Shown here: one piece after another, positions 1-7,962 of the stretch
Layout of the letters: every line of letters begins with the position of its first letter
Position numbering within the stretch: position 1 is the stretch's first letter
From: Brotaphodocola catenula
GTDB lineage: Bacteria > Bacillota > Clostridia > Lachnospirales > Lachnospiraceae
Direction of reading: 5' to 3'
Length of the DNA stretch: 64,000 nucleotides
Assembly (NCBI GenBank): GCA_020686985.1
Contig: JAJEPU010000018.1
Coordinates: forward strand, 1-64,000
Made by a program: the position numbers and the translations under genes
Notes under the pieces: model-generated
Told to the model about the DNA's origin: nothing
Seen by the model: the letters and a program-made list of their open reading frames with translations, nothing else
Database searches by the model: none

Positions 1-155
1 AGTAAATACCTCTTTCCTTTATGAGATTGATTATATCTTATTAGCCACTACTGTTACAACTATAGTTTATCACAACAAGAAATATCAAACGAAACACAGG
101 AAGTAATACGAAGGGAACTGATGGAAAAACGGTTAAAGACTATGCCAATATTCCG

Positions 156-1760
156 ATGGATGAATTGGTCAGTCTAGTCAGATCCAGATTGGCAAATTTT
201 CAACCGATGTCAGTCAGAAGAGTGTTCATACCAAAAACTAATGGAAAGGAAAGACCCTTAGGAATACCGACATTTGAAGACAGATTGATACAGCAATGTA
301 TCAAACAGATTCTGGAACCGATATGCGAAGCCAAATTTCATCCTCACAATTATGGATTTAGGCCACTAAGAAGTACAAAGTATGCAGTGAGTAGAATGAT
401 GACATTGGCCCAAGTTAAACAATATTTTTATTGTGTAGATATAGACATAAAAGGTTTCTTTGACAACATTGACCACAATAAACTTATTAAGCAAATGTGG
501 ACTCTTGGAATTAGAGATAAAAGGCTTCTTTCAATAATATCAAAAATGTTAAAAGCTGAAATAGTAGGCGAAGGCATTCCAGAGAAAGGAACTCCTCAAG
601 GGGGAATTTTATCACCTCTGTTAAGTAATATTGTGTTAAATGAGCTGGATTGGTGGATAAGTTCACAATATGAAACAATTAAATTTAGTGGAAATTGTAA
701 GCCTGAAAGTGTACAAAGCAAAAAAAGCAAAACCAATCTTAAGAAAATTCATATAGTGAGATACGCAGATGATTTTAAAATTATGTGTAAAACGCATGAT
801 GATGCTGTCAGAGCATTTAATGCTACCAAAAATTGGCTTAAGGAACGATTGAATCTTGATATATCGGAAGATAAATCTAAAATAGTAAATTTGAGAAAAC
901 AGTATTCTGAATTCCTAGGATTTAAAATCAAGCTAATCAAGAGAAAGAATAAGTATGTCATCTGTAGTCATATGTCTGATAAGAGCAAGCAAAGAGCAAA
1001 AGAAATGCTCAAACGAAGTATTATCAGTATTGATAAAAATGGTGAGAATGCAATTAAGAAAATAAATCAAATCAACAGTCAAATCATGGGACTACATCAA
1101 TACTACTGCACTGCAACAATGATTAACCATGATTTTGGAGATATTGCTTATGAACTTAGTTACCTCATCGAGAACAAACTTAATCCAATTGCCAAACGAG
1201 GGAAATTTAAACAATCATGTTCTAAATACATCACAGATACATATCTAAAAAGGAACAATTACACAACCTATAAAATAGGGAAGGTTGTATTGATCCCAAT
1301 GGTTTATATCTCTCACAGAAAACCTATGAACTTTTCACAGGATATGAATGTTTATACCGAAGAAGGCAGAAATAAAAGTGGGTACAAGAAACTCGTTTTA
1401 GAAGGCGCACTGAAAGAACGATGGAGGGTAAGAAATAAATACGATGATGTTGAGTTCCTGGATAACTCAATTAGTAAAATATCGGCACAACAGCTGACGT
1501 GTGCAATATCAAAACTGTTTGTTACCGATGGAGAAATTCATCATATAAAGCCTAAAGAAAACGGTGGAGATAATAGCTATGATAATCTGCTATATGTAGA
1601 CAAGAATGTTCATAAACTTATCCACCTAAAAGATGAAGGCAAAATCCAAATATATCTCAGTCACTTTGAGAAAATAGTTTCTGACTACAACGATTTTATT
1701 AATACATTGAACAAATTTCGGAAGTTAGCAAGAAACAAAATAATTAACCTAAGCAAGTAA
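156..1760 (+). CDS. ltrA: Group II intron reverse transcriptase/maturase with C-terminal HNH-like region
   Basis: This is the intron-encoded protein that helps the intron RNA splice and reverse-transcribes it at a new DNA target. The RT domain spans about residues 10-270: RPLGIPTFEDR and GFRP near the N-terminus, GTPQGGILSPLLSN, and the catalytic YADD in HIVRYADDFKIMCK. A maturase (X) region follows, and an HNH-like segment near residues 450-480 (EIHHIKPKENGGDNSYDNLL) suggests endonuclease activity; the CxxC pair of many HNH proteins is not seen. The listed ATG at 156 is probably not the true start. The conserved stretch NIKRNTGSNTKGTDGKT reads in the same frame from position 66 with no ATG, and TAG at 63-65 closes the frame. 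The N-terminus is therefore disrupted or begins at an unrecognised codon. Confidence 0.9.
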   Translation: MDELVSLVRSRLANFQPMSVRRVFIPKTNGKERPLGIPTFEDRLIQQCIKQILEPICEAKFHPHNYGFRPLRSTKYAVSRMMTLAQVKQYFYCVDIDIKGFFDNIDHNKLIKQMWTLGIRDKRLLSIISKMLKAEIVGEGIPEKGTPQGGILSPLLSNIVLNELDWWISSQYETIKFSGNCKPESVQSKKSKTNLKKIHIVRYADDFKIMCKTHDDAVRAFNATKNWLKERLNLDISEDKSKIVNLRKQYSEFLGFKIKLIKRKNKYVICSHMSDKSKQRAKEMLKRSIISIDKNGENAIKKINQINSQIMGLHQYYCTATMINHDFGDIAYELSYLIENKLNPIAKRGKFKQSCSKYITDTYLKRNNYTTYKIGKVVLIPMVYISHRKPMNFSQDMNVYTEEGRNKSGYKKLVLEGALKERWRVRNKYDDVEFLDNSISKISAQQLTCAISKLFVTDGEIHHIKPKENGGDNSYDNLLYVDKNVHKLIHLKDEGKIQIYLSHFEKIVSDYNDFINTLNKFRKLARNKIINLSK

Positions 1761-1802
1761 CTAAAGTTGATAACCACTATAATTAACAATTGTAATTGAT
1801 GG

Positions 1803-1838
1803 AAAGCCGTATGAGGTGAAAGTCTCATGTACGGTTTG
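1803..1838 (+). ncRNA. Group II intron domain V
   Basis: This is the catalytic hairpin of the intron RNA. AGCCGTATGAG pairs with CTCATGTACGGTT around a GTGAAAGT loop/bulge, the usual group II domain V shape with its AGC triad. It lies 43 nt after the maturase stop codon. A domain VI-like stem follows at about 1840-1880. Confidence 0.85.
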
Positions 1839-1886
1839 GAGCAGGGGAAAAACTGGAGACTATATCAAAAGTTTACCTATTGCTAT

Positions 1887-2464
1887 AGAATTTTACCAGG
1901 CTTAACGCTTTTCCAGTGGAGGAATGGCATGGCGGCCGTGTGCATAAGATCCGGGAGCACGTTATTCATCTGTTGCGGGGTGAGATGTTCGATCTGGACG
2001 GAAAGAAGCTATTTGCTTTCGGCGGGGCAAGATCCCATGACATCGACGGGTTTGCCACGGATGCGGCACTGAAACGGGATTACACGGCAGGGATTTTGCA
2101 GCCGGACGATCCGCTTCTGTATGATAAGCTTAAGATTCTCCGCAGAACAAACTGCTGCGCGAGGATTGAGGAAGTAAGCTGGTGGCGGGCCGAGATGCCG
2201 ACCAGACTGGAAATGATGCACGGGATGCAGACACTGAAAGCAAACGGGATGAAGGCGGATTTCATTGTTTCTCATGACGGTCCGTCATCCAGTCTGGCTA
2301 TCTTAGGCGGCGGACTCTTGCCTCCGGATCCGCTGACGGAGTATCTGGAAAAAGTGAAACAGAAGACCGCATACGGGAAATGGTTTTTCGGCCATCATCA
2401 TGTGGACCGTGAGATTACGGAAAAGGATTTTGTCGTCTATGAGCGGATTACAAGAATCTGCTAA
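1887..2464 (+). CDS. Metallophosphoesterase, 3' exon of an intron-split gene
   Basis: This is the C-terminal part of a calcineurin-like metallophosphoesterase, a di-metal hydrolase of phosphate esters. Reading from the splice junction gives NFTRLNAFPVEEWHGG and onward. Metal-binding motifs remain: FIVSHDGPSS (third-quarter His motif) and FGHHHVDR (GHxH motif). The first residues after the junction follow the GNHE motif, so the intron sits exactly in that Glu codon, and the GDxH and GDxxD motifs must lie upstream of the window. If the intron splices, the enzyme is restored. Without splicing only an internal GTG start at 1916 is available, and the fragment would be inactive. A terminator follows at 2491. 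Confidence 0.85.
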
Positions 2465-2490
2465 TCGAAAAGTGAATAATATCTGCCTGG

Positions 2491-2524
2491 AACCCCGGAG
2501 GGAATGACCCTTCCGGGGCTTTTC
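2491..2524 (+). terminator. Rho-independent terminator after the metallophosphoesterase
   Basis: CCCCGGAGGG (2493-2502) pairs with CCCTTCCGGGG (2508-2518), followed by CTTTT. It lies 29 bp after the stop codon and directly abuts the conserved leader of the next gene. Confidence 0.85.
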
Positions 2525-2525
2525 A

Positions 2526-2593
2526 TTTTGCGGTAACAGGGTGCTTTTCTTCCATAATTTATGCATGAAAATTATGGAAAGGAAGTGCTATTT
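2526..2593 (+). promoter_or_regulatory. Conserved leader, copy A, before the TniQ-like gene
   Basis: Blocks in order: TTTTGC (2526-2531), 7 nt, GGGTGC (2539-2544), 5 nt, TTCCATAATT (2550-2559), then ATGGAA and the ribosome-binding site AAGGAAG. The same blocks with the same 7 and 5 nt gaps recur before the gene at 5372. TTCCATAATTT (2550-2560) and AAATTATGGAA (2569-2579) form a perfect 11-bp inverted repeat with an 8-nt loop. CATAAT could serve as a -10 box with TTGCGG 19 nt upstream. The function (promoter, operator or RNA element) is unknown. Confidence 0.6.
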
Positions 2594-5005
2594 ATGCTGA
2601 TGCCGACATGCCTGAAACCTTATCCCGGTGAACTGCTGTACGGCTGGATTGTAAGGTTATTCAGAGTCAATATGTATGATTCCCTTGAAAAGTTTTGCGC
2701 GGCTTATATTCCGTATGAAGACCGCAAATTTAATATGGGAAAACCGGTTCCCGTGCGTCTGGATTACCGATTCAATCTGGACCATATATGCTCGGAAAAC
2801 GGAGAATTCGAATGTTTCCCGGATGTCAGGAGTATGATTGCGGAAATGACACCGCTCACAACCCTGTTTCCGTTTATGACCAGGGGATATCAGGCGGAAT
2901 GCATGGAAATTCTGCTCCGGGAACATAACGGCTGCAAGTTGGATATCCCCGTAATGGATAGTGACATCACGGAACTGCGCGTGTGTCCGGACTGCGCGCG
3001 GGAGGATATTGCCGCATATGGAAGACCGTATCTCCATACCGTTCATCATCTGCCCGGAGTGCGGATATGTCCCAAACATCACCGGGTACTGATGTGCGTG
3101 CGGACGGATCCGGAAGAATGGGAATACGGGGAAGATGATACGTCCATGGTTCCGATGGAGCTGAAAGCGGATGAGGCAACGGAAACCCGAATCAGTGAGT
3201 TCATGAGGGGATTGTATGAGAGTCCGCCCGACCTGGATCTCATTGGACTGCAGGCGGTAATCCTGAACCGCATGGGAGAACGCGGATACCCGCTGGAATC
3301 ACCGTACGGAAATCTTACGGCTGATCTTCAATCCGCCGGGTATGCAGGACTGTTTGCGGGCAAAACGGATGTACGCGTGTTCAAGGTCCTGTCACAGAAG
3401 AAGATTGTACCGGAAGACGCGATTGCACTGTTGTTGTTCCTGTTCCGTGATTATGAGGATTTCCGTGAGGCGGCTTCAAAGGTGCAGGCCGATGATACGG
3501 GAAAGCTTGCCGAACTTTTTCCGGGATACACGGTACATTCCGCGGACCATTGGATCGCGGAACTGGAATGCCGGAAATGCGGAGAACGGTTTCATATTCA
3601 TCCGTATGCTCTTTACCTGGGTGCCGGATGCCCGAAATGTGACCGGGAAGCGGATCCGGATGAAGTGTTTCAGCGCCAGCTTCATATGCTTGGGGACGGT
3701 GCCTACGAACTGGAGGAACACTTCCCGGGATACGGCAGACCCGTAAGAATCCGCCATAAGACCTGCGGGAAGGAACGAAGCGTGAATGCCTCGGAGCTGA
3801 TTTGGATGGAGAAGCGCTGTTACTGCGAGACATATCTGAGACGGGAGGAACTGCAGGCAAGGATCGACCGGGCCGCACAGGCGAAAAATGTCTATACGCT
3901 GGTCGAATACCGGGGCGGTCAGGGCATCGGGCAGTTCGTGACCCTCCGGCATGAAGCATGCGGAGGCGAGTTTACGATAGGACTCCGGGCGTTTGAACAG
4001 GTGCCAAATTGCCGCTGCTGCGGGCAGGGAAAGGCGGTCGTTGACCGCTTCGGAGAGAGATTTCATGAACTCATGGGCGATGAGTATGAAATGGTCACTC
4101 CCTATCAGGGACTGTCAAAGATGATGACGGTACGCCACCGCACCTGCGGAACAACAACCGAAGGATATGCCCTCAGCTTTCTGAACGGCAAGCGGTGTGC
4201 CCTGTGTACGCCGATCATACCGAAGGAAGACATGAGAGGATATGTGACGGAGTGTACCGGCGGGGAATATCGTGTGAGCAGCATTGAACGGAACACGATA
4301 ACGGTATGCGGCCCAGACGGAAAGGAACTGACGAACTCGGTACAGTTTTTTATACAGGAGCTTTCGCTCGGCGAGAAATCCTCCGTGTTTAATCACGTGG
4401 TCAAAAAACCGGAAATTTCCCTGCGGGATGCTGCGGTTTTGTATTTCAAGGCGAAAGAAGTCTGTGAGAAATATGGAGTCTGGATACCGGAAGAAACGGA
4501 CGCTGCCATGGAGTTTGCAAAGATTCAGTATCTGTCACGTCAGCTGCTTGCCGAAGGGCACCTGTTCCGGAAATGTCCGGGCGTATTCTCCGTGGATCTG
4601 GATGTTCCCGATGAGACTGTAATCCGGGAGATTTACCTGGAGCGTCGCGGGGAACATATCGGGGCTTATTACCATGAATCCGCCGCGTACCATGCCGGTA
4701 TTCTGGATAAGAAACCGGAAACGGAATACATTCTGTGTAATGACGTGAAAACGGATGACTTCAGGAATCAGAAGGTGGGAAATACAAAGTTCAAAACCAG
4801 AGCGGCATATGCGGAAATCAATAACCGGAATTACAAGGCAATCGAGGGAATCAATCTGCTGATGTTTTCCGGCAAGCACCCGGAATATAAGAAAGCAGTG
4901 GAAGACTGGTTTCTGGAGAACCGCATATACATTTCTGATATGGAGCCGTATTTTCAGTATTATCCGTTCATGATCAAAAAGATTGTCAAAGAGCTTTTTA
5001 AATAA
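2594..5005 (+). CDS. TniQ/TnsD-like protein with four zinc-cluster repeats
   Basis: Predicted target-site or DNA-binding protein of the TniQ family, whose members direct Tn7-like transposition to chosen sites. The 803-residue product begins with the family signature PYPGELLYGWIVRLFR. It continues with the zinc-binding CPDCARED near residue 130 and HHLPGVRICPKHHRVL near 150-165. After that come four Cys-rich repeats of the pattern RHxxCG...CxxC, near residues 325-350, 387-412, 452-476 and 514-537. The start at 2594 is chosen because AAGGAAG lies 8 nt upstream; the in-frame ATG at 2561 falls inside the inverted repeat. No TnsA, TnsB or TnsC is in the window, so the protein is orphaned or has another role. 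Confidence is good for the family and low for the function. Confidence 0.75.
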   Translation: MLMPTCLKPYPGELLYGWIVRLFRVNMYDSLEKFCAAYIPYEDRKFNMGKPVPVRLDYRFNLDHICSENGEFECFPDVRSMIAEMTPLTTLFPFMTRGYQAECMEILLREHNGCKLDIPVMDSDITELRVCPDCAREDIAAYGRPYLHTVHHLPGVRICPKHHRVLMCVRTDPEEWEYGEDDTSMVPMELKADEATETRISEFMRGLYESPPDLDLIGLQAVILNRMGERGYPLESPYGNLTADLQSAGYAGLFAGKTDVRVFKVLSQKKIVPEDAIALLLFLFRDYEDFREAASKVQADDTGKLAELFPGYTVHSADHWIAELECRKCGERFHIHPYALYLGAGCPKCDREADPDEVFQRQLHMLGDGAYELEEHFPGYGRPVRIRHKTCGKERSVNASELIWMEKRCYCETYLRREELQARIDRAAQAKNVYTLVEYRGGQGIGQFVTLRHEACGGEFTIGLRAFEQVPNCRCCGQGKAVVDRFGERFHELMGDEYEMVTPYQGLSKMMTVRHRTCGTTTEGYALSFLNGKRCALCTPIIPKEDMRGYVTECTGGEYRVSSIERNTITVCGPDGKELTNSVQFFIQELSLGEKSSVFNHVVKKPEISLRDAAVLYFKAKEVCEKYGVWIPEETDAAMEFAKIQYLSRQLLAEGHLFRKCPGVFSVDLDVPDETVIREIYLERRGEHIGAYYHESAAYHAGILDKKPETEYILCNDVKTDDFRNQKVGNTKFKTRAAYAEINNRNYKAIEGINLLMFSGKHPEYKKAVEDWFLENRIYISDMEPYFQYYPFMIKKIVKELFK

Positions 5006-5265
5006 GAAGAAACAATGAAATTTCCTCTGCCTCTACAGGCAGCAGGACGAATCGACTGAATAAAAAGCAGTCGTGTTCCATTTTTTGTTTTCTGACCAAT
5101 TCTGCGGAAATTTCTTCCATAATTCCTGTATCAAACAGAAAAGGAGGAAAACTAAGTAAAAAGCAAAATTATAAGGTGTAGCATTAAGGCTAATTTCTTC
5201 CACAATTTCTGTCAAAAAATTATACATGGAAATAACCAATAAGATTGGGTATGTCACATCAAACG
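5006..5265. other. Intergenic spacer with two further copies of the TTCCATAATT motif
   Basis: No convincing gene is present. Copy C of the motif is TTCCATAATT at 5115-5124, followed by AAAAGGAGG about 20 nt downstream but with no ORF after it. Copy D is TTCCACAATT at 5198-5207, followed by ATGGAA as in copies A and B. These could be leaders whose genes were deleted. Confidence 0.5.
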
Positions 5266-5299
5266 AGAGCCTGTTCCCAGGTGGGAATAGGTTCTTTTA
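5266..5299 (+). terminator. Rho-independent terminator before the SipW-type gene
   Basis: AGAGCCTGTTCCC (5266-5278) pairs, with two G-U pairs, with GGGAATAGGTTCT (5283-5295), followed by TTTTACGTTTT. As with the terminator at 2491, its T-tract runs straight into the TTTTGC block of a conserved leader. Confidence 0.8.
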
Positions 5300-5301
5300 C
5301 G

Positions 5302-5371
5302 TTTTGCTAATTTCGGGTGCAAATTTTCCATAATTGTACCGACAAAAAATATGGAAGGAGGTTTTCTTTTT
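5302..5371 (+). promoter_or_regulatory. Conserved leader, copy B, before the SipW-type secreted protein gene
   Basis: TTTTGC (5302-5307), 7 nt, GGGTGC (5315-5320), 5 nt, TTCCATAATT (5326-5335), 15 nt, then ATGGAAGGAGG, which carries the ribosome-binding site. Spacing matches copy A at 2526-2593 block for block, although the two downstream genes are unrelated. This implies common control or shared cassette ancestry. Confidence 0.6.
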
Positions 5372-7324
5372 ATGAGGAAATCAAAGAAGCAGCTGCTTCG
5401 GACATTGATTGCCTGTGGCCTGGTGCTTTCCGTGGCAGCAGGCGGCACCGTGGCCTATCTGACCGATGCCGAGACAGCCACCAACACCTTTACGGTCGGC
5501 AAGGTTAAGATCGACCTGGAAGAGCCGGGATATCCGGGAAATGACAGTGATGATGTAAAGAACATCATCCCGAACCAGGAGATCGTGAAGGATCCGCAGA
5601 TCGAGAACACAGGAAATAACGATGCCCTGGTGTTTTTACGGGTCGAGGTGCCGCAGGAGACATTTACGGAGCTGAATGCCGATAACAACGTTGGCGAGAA
5701 GAAACTACAGGATTTATTCAAACTGAAGAATGTCAGTGACCAGTGGGAGCTACTGCGGACGGAAACAGTGGCCGGGGAAGACGGGAAAGCGAAGACATCC
5801 TACGTCTACGGTTATAAAAAGATCCTTGGTAAAGACGCAACCACGGACAAGCTGTTCCAGAAGGTACAGATGAAAAACGCTGTGGAATCCGATTTGAGCG
5901 GCAACGTGGAAGACATCGTCGTGACCGCCTGTGCCATCCAGGCAACGGATATCCCGGATGTGAACCTGACACCTGGCAGTGATGGAAATCTGAGTAAGGA
6001 CGTGCTGGATCAGGTATACACCATCTTCCTGAACCAGTCCGGGAACCAGACAAGCCGGCCGGCGAATGAAGGTGACCGGAACCAGACTGGGAAACTCGGA
6101 AAGATCAGCTATGAGCTGGATGGAGGTACTTTGGCGGACGGATCCCTGACGGAGTATGGAAGCGCTGATTATGGATATACTCCGCCAGCTCCGGCAAAGA
6201 AAAACTATACTTTTACGGGATGGGAACCTGAGAACATTCCGTCTGGCAGTACCGGAAAAGTGACATTAACCGCAAAATGGACACCGACAGTATTGGGAAG
6301 TATTTTATATAATCTGAACGGCGGTAGCCTGGCTGATGAGAAGACTTCCTACACCGTGGAAGACTACGAATACACACCTCCGAACCCAACCAAAACTGAT
6401 TATAAATTTATTGGATGGACTCCTGCCAGTATTCCGATTGACAGCACCGGAAACATATCTTTTACAGCTCAGTGGAAAGAAAACAGTGCAGAGCTGTTGG
6501 ATGGTGAATCGATCAATGTAAAAATGAAGAGGTTAGCCGGAACTGGTTCTGCGGAATATAAAACCGAAGACACTGCAATCACTGCAATCCAGAGGACAGA
6601 CGAAGAGCCTACTGAAGCGGTCATGGCTGACGCCAATTCGTTGATTTCCACAAACGCATCTGCCGAACCAGTTTATGCATGGTTCGAGAATGGAGTAATC
6701 AAATGGTGGTCTGAAGCGAAAGATGTAAACGCAGGTGAGAGTCTCGCTTATTTATGTTACAACATGCGAAATTTGACTGACATCAGTGGACTAAACGAAT
6801 GGCAGACCGGTAATGTTACCTACATGAATTACATGTTCTATGGCTGTTCGAATCTCACGGGTCTGGTTGGACTTGCGGATTGGGATACAGGAAATGTGAC
6901 AGATATGTCTGGCGTGTTCGAGAACTGTAGCCAGCTTACCGATCTGACGCCTCTCGCACACTGGCAGACAGGCAAGGTTACCAACATGGATTCCATGTTC
7001 TGTCGCTGTTCGAATCTCACGGGTCTGGTTGGACTTGCGGATTGGGATACAGGAAATGTGACAGATATGTCTGGCGTGTTCGGTGAGTGCAGCCAGCTTA
7101 CCGATCTGACGCCTCTCGCATACTGGCAGACAGGCAAGGTTACCAGCATGCGTTACATGTTCGTGCGCTGCGTAAAACTGACCAATACTGTTAGAATTAA
7201 CCGTTGGGATATCTCAAAAGTAACTACATTTACAGGCATGTTCGGCAGCTGTCCTTCCCATCCGAAGTTTACCAAAAAGTCTGGTACCTGGGACCGTGAT
7301 GGCACCTTCAACCCAACAACCTAA
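5372..7324 (+). CDS. Secreted repeat protein with SipW-dependent-type signal peptide
   Basis: Predicted extracellular protein of 650 residues. The N-terminus KKQLLRTLIACGLVLSVAAG with GGTVAYLTDAE is the signal type cleaved by SipW peptidases, as in TasA/camelysin proteins. A camelysin-like domain follows to about residue 225. Two InlB B-type repeats follow, about 240-300 and 306-368, each ending FTGWEP...AKW or FIGWTP...AQW. BspA-like DUF285 repeats fill about 440-640, with the unit W(D/Q)TGNVTDMSGVF. There is no LPxTG or membrane anchor at the C-terminus (FNPTT). AAGGAGG at 5354-5359 supports the start at 5372. No SipW peptidase or fibre partner is in the window. Adhesin or matrix function is inferred from the domains. 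Confidence 0.85.
   Translation: MRKSKKQLLRTLIACGLVLSVAAGGTVAYLTDAETATNTFTVGKVKIDLEEPGYPGNDSDDVKNIIPNQEIVKDPQIENTGNNDALVFLRVEVPQETFTELNADNNVGEKKLQDLFKLKNVSDQWELLRTETVAGEDGKAKTSYVYGYKKILGKDATTDKLFQKVQMKNAVESDLSGNVEDIVVTACAIQATDIPDVNLTPGSDGNLSKDVLDQVYTIFLNQSGNQTSRPANEGDRNQTGKLGKISYELDGGTLADGSLTEYGSADYGYTPPAPAKKNYTFTGWEPENIPSGSTGKVTLTAKWTPTVLGSILYNLNGGSLADEKTSYTVEDYEYTPPNPTKTDYKFIGWTPASIPIDSTGNISFTAQWKENSAELLDGESINVKMKRLAGTGSAEYKTEDTAITAIQRTDEEPTEAVMADANSLISTNASAEPVYAWFENGVIKWWSEAKDVNAGESLAYLCYNMRNLTDISGLNEWQTGNVTYMNYMFYGCSNLTGLVGLADWDTGNVTDMSGVFENCSQLTDLTPLAHWQTGKVTNMDSMFCRCSNLTGLVGLADWDTGNVTDMSGVFGECSQLTDLTPLAYWQTGKVTSMRYMFVRCVKLTNTVRINRWDISKVTTFTGMFGSCPSHPKFTKKSGTWDRDGTFNPTT
6843..7166 (+). 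repeat. Near-identical 162-bp tandem duplication inside the DUF285 region
   Basis: The block starting GCTGTTCGAATCTCACGGGT at 6843 recurs at 7005, exactly 162 bp (54 codons) later, with only a few differences. Each unit holds two DUF285 repeats. The near identity at DNA level points to recent duplication and a potential for copy-number change. Confidence 0.85.
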
Positions 7325-7339
7325 TCAGAGCACTTCCAC

Positions 7340-7371
7340 AATCCTGCGGCCAACCACCGCAGGATTTTTTC
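7340..7371 (+). terminator. Rho-independent terminator after the SipW-type gene
   Basis: AATCCTGCGG (7340-7349) and CCGCAGGATT (7357-7366) are perfect complements with a 7-nt loop, followed by TTTTT. Confidence 0.92.
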
Positions 7372-7388
7372 TTTTAAACTTCCATGGT

Positions 7389-7863
7389 GTTTGCGAAATA
7401 AAAGGAAAATTCGTACCGTTCTCAAACACGCTTGTTTAGGATATAAAAGGAAAAACGCACCGACACAAAACATACTTGTTTGGGATATAAAAGGAAAACC
7501 AGACACGCCTGTTTAAGAAATAAAAGGAAAACATGAAATGGAGCAGAACATGCTTGTTTGCGATATAAAAGGAAAAAACGTGCAGAAAAACAGGGGAAAA
7601 GAGGGGAGTATGTTTGAGAAATAAAAGGAAAGAAACATGTTTGTTATTTTCCCTTCATTTCTTAAATATTCCCTTTAAACCTTAAATAAGGGATCAGAAT
7701 GAAGGAAATTTTTCCCTTTATATCTTAAATAAGAGTGTTAAAAATGAAAAACGTGTTTTCCGTCATACCTCAAATAAGAGGTATGAAACCGGAAAGCACG
7801 TTTTCCGTTATATCTTAAATAAGGACGACGCCAAGTCAATTTTTCCCTTTATATCTTAAATAT
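7389..7863. repeat. Two opposed six-copy arrays of a 24-bp iteron-like repeat
   Basis: Six direct copies of GTTTnnGAtATAAAAGGAAAA start at 7389, 7434, 7478, 7511, 7556 and 7612. Six copies in the opposite orientation, TTTTCCcTTTATATCTTAAATA, have their CC at 7651, 7671, 7714, 7760, 7805 and 7845. The joint consensus is CTTRTTTAAGATATAAARGG followed by AAAA. Start-to-start spacing in the left array is 45, 44, 33, 45 and 56 bp, close to multiples of 11, so copies lie on one face of the helix. Copies differ in sequence and the spacers carry no conserved length or unique inserts, so this is not a CRISPR. It resembles plasmid iterons, a partition site, or the repeated transposase sites in Tn7-like ends. 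No rep or par gene is visible. Confidence 0.85.
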
Positions 7864-7914
7864 ATGTAGTTTCTTTTTACTTCTGAAACATCTGATTATC
7901 TGAAAAATACCCTC

Positions 7915-7943
7915 TTGCAATTTAAAAAACTTGATGATATAGT
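7915..7943 (+). promoter_or_regulatory. Sigma-A-type promoter to the right of the repeat arrays
   Basis: TTGCAA (7915-7920), 17-bp spacer, TATAGT (7938-7943). The downstream bases GGCGGCAACG resemble those after the promoter at 8081-8110. It points to the small broken ORF at 7963-8080. Confidence 0.5.
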
Positions 7944-7962
7944 GGCGGCAACGGTTTTGCGA

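Larger units (their letters stand above)
1..1886 (+). mobile_element. Group II intron, 3' portion, inserted in a metallophosphoesterase gene
   Basis: Seen: an intron-type reverse transcriptase ORF is followed by a domain V hairpin (1803-1838) and a domain VI-like stem. The element ends ...TTGCTAT at 1886, which fits the AY 3' end of group II introns. From 1887 the downstream exon reads in frame as a metallophosphoesterase once one upstream base (G) is supplied, giving Glu-Asn-Phe after the intron. The 5' end, with ribozyme domains I-III and the 5' exon, lies left of the window. Whether it still splices cannot be told from this part alone. The intron is clearly more AT-rich than its exon. Confidence 0.88.

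Noticed and set aside
1827..2072. 81-codon ORF across intron domain V-VI and the exon junction
   Set aside because: It covers ribozyme structure and runs in a different frame from the metallophosphoesterase exon.
3381..4066. Long minus-strand ORFs opposite the TniQ-like gene
   Set aside because: They are antisense shadows of a high-GC coding region, rich in Arg/Pro/Ser and without ribosome-binding sites.
7389..7863. CRISPR array
   Set aside because: Repeats are imperfect, lie in two orientations, spacers vary from almost none to about 35 bp, and no cas gene is present.
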